Source: JBDKJS01 sp039806065 (GTDB lineage: Bacteria; Bacteroidota; Bacteroidia; AKYH767-A; 2013-40CM-41-45). Taken from it: DNA of 8,049 nt. Shown here one piece after another: positions 7,101 through 8,049 of the stretch. The notes below the pieces were generated by a model. The model ran no database searches, was not told where the DNA came from, and saw nothing but the letters and a program-made list of their open reading frames with translations. Numbering within the stretch: the stretch's first letter is position 1; every line of letters begins with the position of its first letter. A program made the position numbers and the translations under genes. The stretch covers positions 1 through 8,049 of the forward strand of contig JBDKJS010000061.1 of the NCBI GenBank assembly GCA_039806065.1. The letters are read 5' to 3'.

Positions 7101-7497
7101 CTTAAAACGAAGCGTGCAAAATGCCGTATACGAACAAAAAGACCCCCTCTTGATTTATAAATTTGAATCATTTGAGTTATTCAAGCAAATGCTAGATGGG
7201 GTAAACAAGAGCATCGTATCTTTCCTCTTCAAGGCAGGCCTTCCTACCGAAGACCCCAACCAAGTGCGCGAAGCCAAGCCCACACCCCGTCAAGAACCAA
7301 AAACCATAGCTAGCAAACCAGATACCTATCAATCAAATAGTACAGCTGGCACCCCACCAGCCTATCACCAACCAAACAGCACACCCAAAGTGCAGCAAGT
7401 GGTACGCCAGGAGCAAAAAATCAATAGAAATGATGCATGCCCTTGCGGCAGTGGAAAAAAATATAAGAATTGCCACGGCCAGGGTCTTCCAGCCTAA
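4189..7497 (+). CDS. secA: Preprotein translocase subunit SecA (Sec ATPase)
   Basis: The 1,102-residue ATPase drives proteins through SecYEG. Visible elements in order: Walker A MGTGEGKT (189-196, Lys195); TVNDYLAKRD (217-226); Walker B with DEVDS (297-301); DARTPLIISGP (306-316); VDEQTGR (514-520) and GMTGTAETE (567-575); TNMAGRGTD (682-690); the arginine-rich motif RQLRGRAGRQGD (718-729); the two-helix and scaffold region with IIDDEWKEHLREMD (957-970); and a C-terminal zinc finger CPCGSGKKYKNCHG (1084-1097; Cys1084, Cys1086, Cys1095, His1096), the usual SecB/lipid contact. It is about 200 residues longer than E. coli SecA. The extra length lies mainly in a charged helical stretch near 55-100, a segment near 320-410 in the preprotein-binding domain region, and a Pro/Gln-rich linker before the zinc finger; long SecAs of this kind are common in Bacteroidota. 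It ends in tandem TAA TAA. The start at ATG 4189 gives the normal MLGFLNKLFG opening. No strong promoter motif is seen; TAAATTCG (4133-4140) is one mismatch off but has no -33 partner. Confidence 0.98.
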   Translation: MLGFLNKLFGSKSDKDLKGLNPRVQEINKWCDQFSSLSTDELRAKTNEFKQRISTHTQNIAEEIAATQQQAEATADMQEKDQLYKKIDTLRKDENKAIEEVLEIILPEAFAVVKETARRLSSNPTLTVMATPLDQTLATKKDYVAIEGEKAIWYNNWQAAGNEVTWNMIHYDVQLIGGIVLHQGKISEMGTGEGKTLVGTLPIYLNALAGKGVHVVTVNDYLAKRDSEWNGPLFEFLGLTVDCIDKHQPNGSERIKAYRADITYGTNNEFGFDYLRDNMARTAEEMVQRGHHYAIVDEVDSVLVDDARTPLIISGPTPKGENQEFHQLKPYIEKLVSAQRSYINMAIADARKLIDDKKDKEAGMPLLRAHRGLPRNKALIKLLGETGAKAIMQTTENYHMQDQQKEMHKVDAELYFVIDERSNTIELTEKGVELISTNIADKNFFVMPDVGSVIAEIEKSALSDDEKRNKKDELMRDFAIKSERIHTINQLLRAYTLYEADVEYIIADGKIKIVDEQTGRVLDGRRYSDGLHQAIEAKENVKVEADTQTYATITLQNYFRMYHKLGGMTGTAETEAKEFWDIYKLDVVVIPTNKPIARKDHDDKVYKTKREKYNAVIAEVEELVKAGRPVLVGTTSVETSELLSRMLKLRGVKHNVLNAKQHQREAEIVAEAGRPGTVTIATNMAGRGTDIKLGPGVKEAGGLAIIGTEKHESRRVDRQLRGRAGRQGDPGSSQFYVSLEDDLMRLFGSDRISKIMDKLGLEEGEVIQAGMITSSIERAQRKVEENNFGIRKRLIEYDDVMNAQREVIYTKRRHAIFGERLALDINNMIYDVCESIVAQHLETRSFEDFKMDLIRLLSIESPVHEKEFLEGKQEQITQQIFDEANRFYQYKNNAIAAKVYPFVSQIMAQQGNNIQNIAVPISDGIKGIQIVANVKKCVDTHGQELINVFERSITSAIIDDEWKEHLREMDDLKRSVQNAVYEQKDPLLIYKFESFELFKQMLDGVNKSIVSFLFKAGLPTEDPNQVREAKPTPRQEPKTIASKPDTYQSNSTAGTPPAYHQPNSTPKVQQVVRQEQKINRNDACPCGSGKKYKNCHGQGLPA

Positions 7498-7545
7498 TAA
7501 ACCAATTATACAATACTACCACCAACAAACAATTAAAACAAAAGT

Positions 7546-7574
7546 GCCATGGCCTCATAGCTATGGCTTTTTTT
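7546..7574 (+). terminator. Rho-independent terminator of secA
   Basis: GCCATGGC (7546-7553) pairs with GCTATGGC (7560-7567) around the loop CTCATA, giving eight pairs with one G-U wobble, followed immediately by seven T (7568-7574). It lies about 50 bases after the secA stop. In the opposite direction the stem is flanked by ACTTTTG, so it might weakly stop transcripts from the right-edge gene as well. Confidence 0.85.
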
Positions 7575-7841
7575 ATTTCTCAGTATCCACTATCAATGGG
7601 CGGCATCACCACCACCGTACCTTATCACCCGCAGTGCCGGTGTTCGCTCATAGTGCTGCTAAAAAAAATACTTTTTTTAGCAGCAGCTAATCCGCTCACC
7701 CACGGGCCGCAGTTCATCACCCTAGCACCCATCACCTCACTATTTTCATCCAGGTGCGCATTACACTTTTATTACTATGCATTCAATACCTTCTTCTGGA
7801 CAGCAATGGAATATTTAATTTATTCATTTTGATTTTAGTTT
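7575..7841. other. Intergenic region between convergent genes, no supported gene
   Basis: This 267-base stretch lies between the secA terminator and the stop codon of the right-edge gene. Bases about 7590-7755 look richer in G+C than the flanks and include CACC-type runs. A 14-bp hairpin sits at 7654-7685. Short frames cross it on both strands, but none shows a recognisable domain, and the palindrome itself forces Lys and Ser/Ala runs in the translations. The outer part (7756-7841) is A/T-rich with nothing recognisable. It may be the 3' untranslated region of the right-edge gene, or an intergenic repeat element. Confidence 0.6.
7654..7685. repeat. 14-bp perfect inverted repeat (stem-loop)
   Basis: TGCTGCTAAAAAAA (7654-7667) pairs perfectly with TTTTTTTAGCAGCA (7672-7685) around an ATAC loop. 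The G/C pairs are at the base and the seven A-T pairs at the tip, the reverse of a classical terminator, where the U-tract lies after the stem. It could still act as a bidirectional transcript end or RNA-stabilising structure for the right-edge gene, whose stop is about 157 bases away. Neither role is shown by the sequence alone. Confidence 0.6.
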
Positions 7842-8049
7842 TTACTCATTTTGAACAATAACCTTGGCTGTGCCTTTGTAGCTTGTGTTTGAAATTTTTA
7901 GAAGATAGATGCCGCTACTCAAATTGTTGAGTTTAATATTTTGCATCTGACTCCAGGCAGGCAGCCATTGCTGCTGCACTACCTTGCCATTGATATCTAT
8001 CAATTGCAGCAAGGCATTTTCTTGCAAAGTAGCATACTGCAAATGAACC
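7842..8049 (-). CDS. C-terminal end of a T9SS-exported protein (sorting domain; cut by window edge)
   Basis: The frame is open to the right edge, so only the last 68 residues are visible, and the true start lies outside the window. A TTG at 8042 is merely an internal codon. The visible part matches the type A C-terminal sorting domain of Por/type IX secretion cargo: LLQLIDINGKVVQQQ, then NIKLNNLSSGIYLLKIS, then KGTAKVIVQNE at the end. In this family the domain directs the protein across the outer membrane by the T9SS, where it is normally cleaved and the cargo released or attached to the surface. The final strand reads KVIVQ, whereas the usual ending is KVIKQ or KLVKQ, a minor variant. What the cargo domain does cannot be told from this window. 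It converges on secA across a 344-base gap. Confidence 0.85.
   Translation of the reverse strand, partial: VHLQYATLQENALLQLIDINGKVVQQQWLPAWSQMQNIKLNNLSSGIYLLKISNTSYKGTAKVIVQNE

Noticed and set aside
7625..7732. Minus-strand frame of 35 codons crossing the 14-bp hairpin
   Set aside because: No recognisable domain; its composition is dictated by the palindrome (Ala/Lys then Phe/Ser runs), and it lies in an apparent untranslated region with no promoter.
7430..7832. Two plus-strand frames overlapping the end of secA and the following gap
   Set aside because: They overlap secA out of frame, run through its terminator hairpin, and translate to low-complexity His/Thr-rich sequence without any family match I recognise.
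8040..8042. TTG as the start codon of the right-edge gene
   Set aside because: The frame stays open to the window edge, and a sorting domain is always the tail of a larger exported protein, so this is internal.
1..8049. Mobile element, CRISPR array, defence island or biosynthetic cluster
   Set aside because: No transposase, integrase, terminal repeats, repeat-spacer pattern or cluster of functionally linked accessory genes is present; all large frames are conserved chromosomal families.

Overview
The window looks like ordinary chromosomal DNA from a member of the Bacteroidota, possibly a Chitinophagia or Sphingobacteriia type, though the sequence alone does not fix the rank. The reasons are a DUF2911 protein, a GWxTD-domain lipoprotein, a C-terminal type IX secretion (T9SS) sorting domain, a long (about 1,100-residue) SecA with extra segments, A-rich ribosome-binding regions without clear Shine-Dalgarno sequences, and two good matches to the Bacteroidota -7 promoter motif TAnnTTTG.

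Layout, left to right. Bases 1-429 (minus) hold the first 143 codons of a phosphohexomutase, most likely glmM, running off the left edge. It diverges from an O6-alkylguanine-DNA alkyltransferase gene at 534-1037 (plus). A nested hairpin at 1044-1087 separates this from the convergent DUF2911 gene (1108-1995, minus), which has a well-formed promoter at 2037-2065. The gap 1996-2289 carries more than that promoter: a perfect 12-bp inverted repeat, a possible plus-strand promoter, a small stem-loop, a hairpin whose loop holds a direct repeat, and a strong plus-strand intrinsic terminator with no plus-strand protein gene in front of it. Together these suggest an unannotated small RNA of roughly 115 nt. 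Next comes a two-gene minus-strand operon, a DUF1801 protein followed by a GWxTD lipoprotein, joined by an ATGA overlap. Divergent from it is secA (4189-7497, plus), ending in a strong terminator at 7546-7574. The remaining gap to 7841 holds a 14-bp A/T-cored hairpin inside a GC-richer patch and no convincing gene. The right edge (7842-8049, minus) is the C-terminal end of a T9SS-exported protein.

The genes are mostly independent housekeeping units: cell-wall precursor synthesis, DNA repair and Sec export, with three poorly characterised envelope or small proteins. SecA links loosely to the exported products, because the DUF2911 protein, the GWxTD lipoprotein and the T9SS cargo would all cross the inner membrane by Sec. 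I found no defence system, mobile element, CRISPR array, tRNA or rRNA. The most interesting item is the putative small RNA near 2162-2277; it is a structural inference, not a demonstrated gene.
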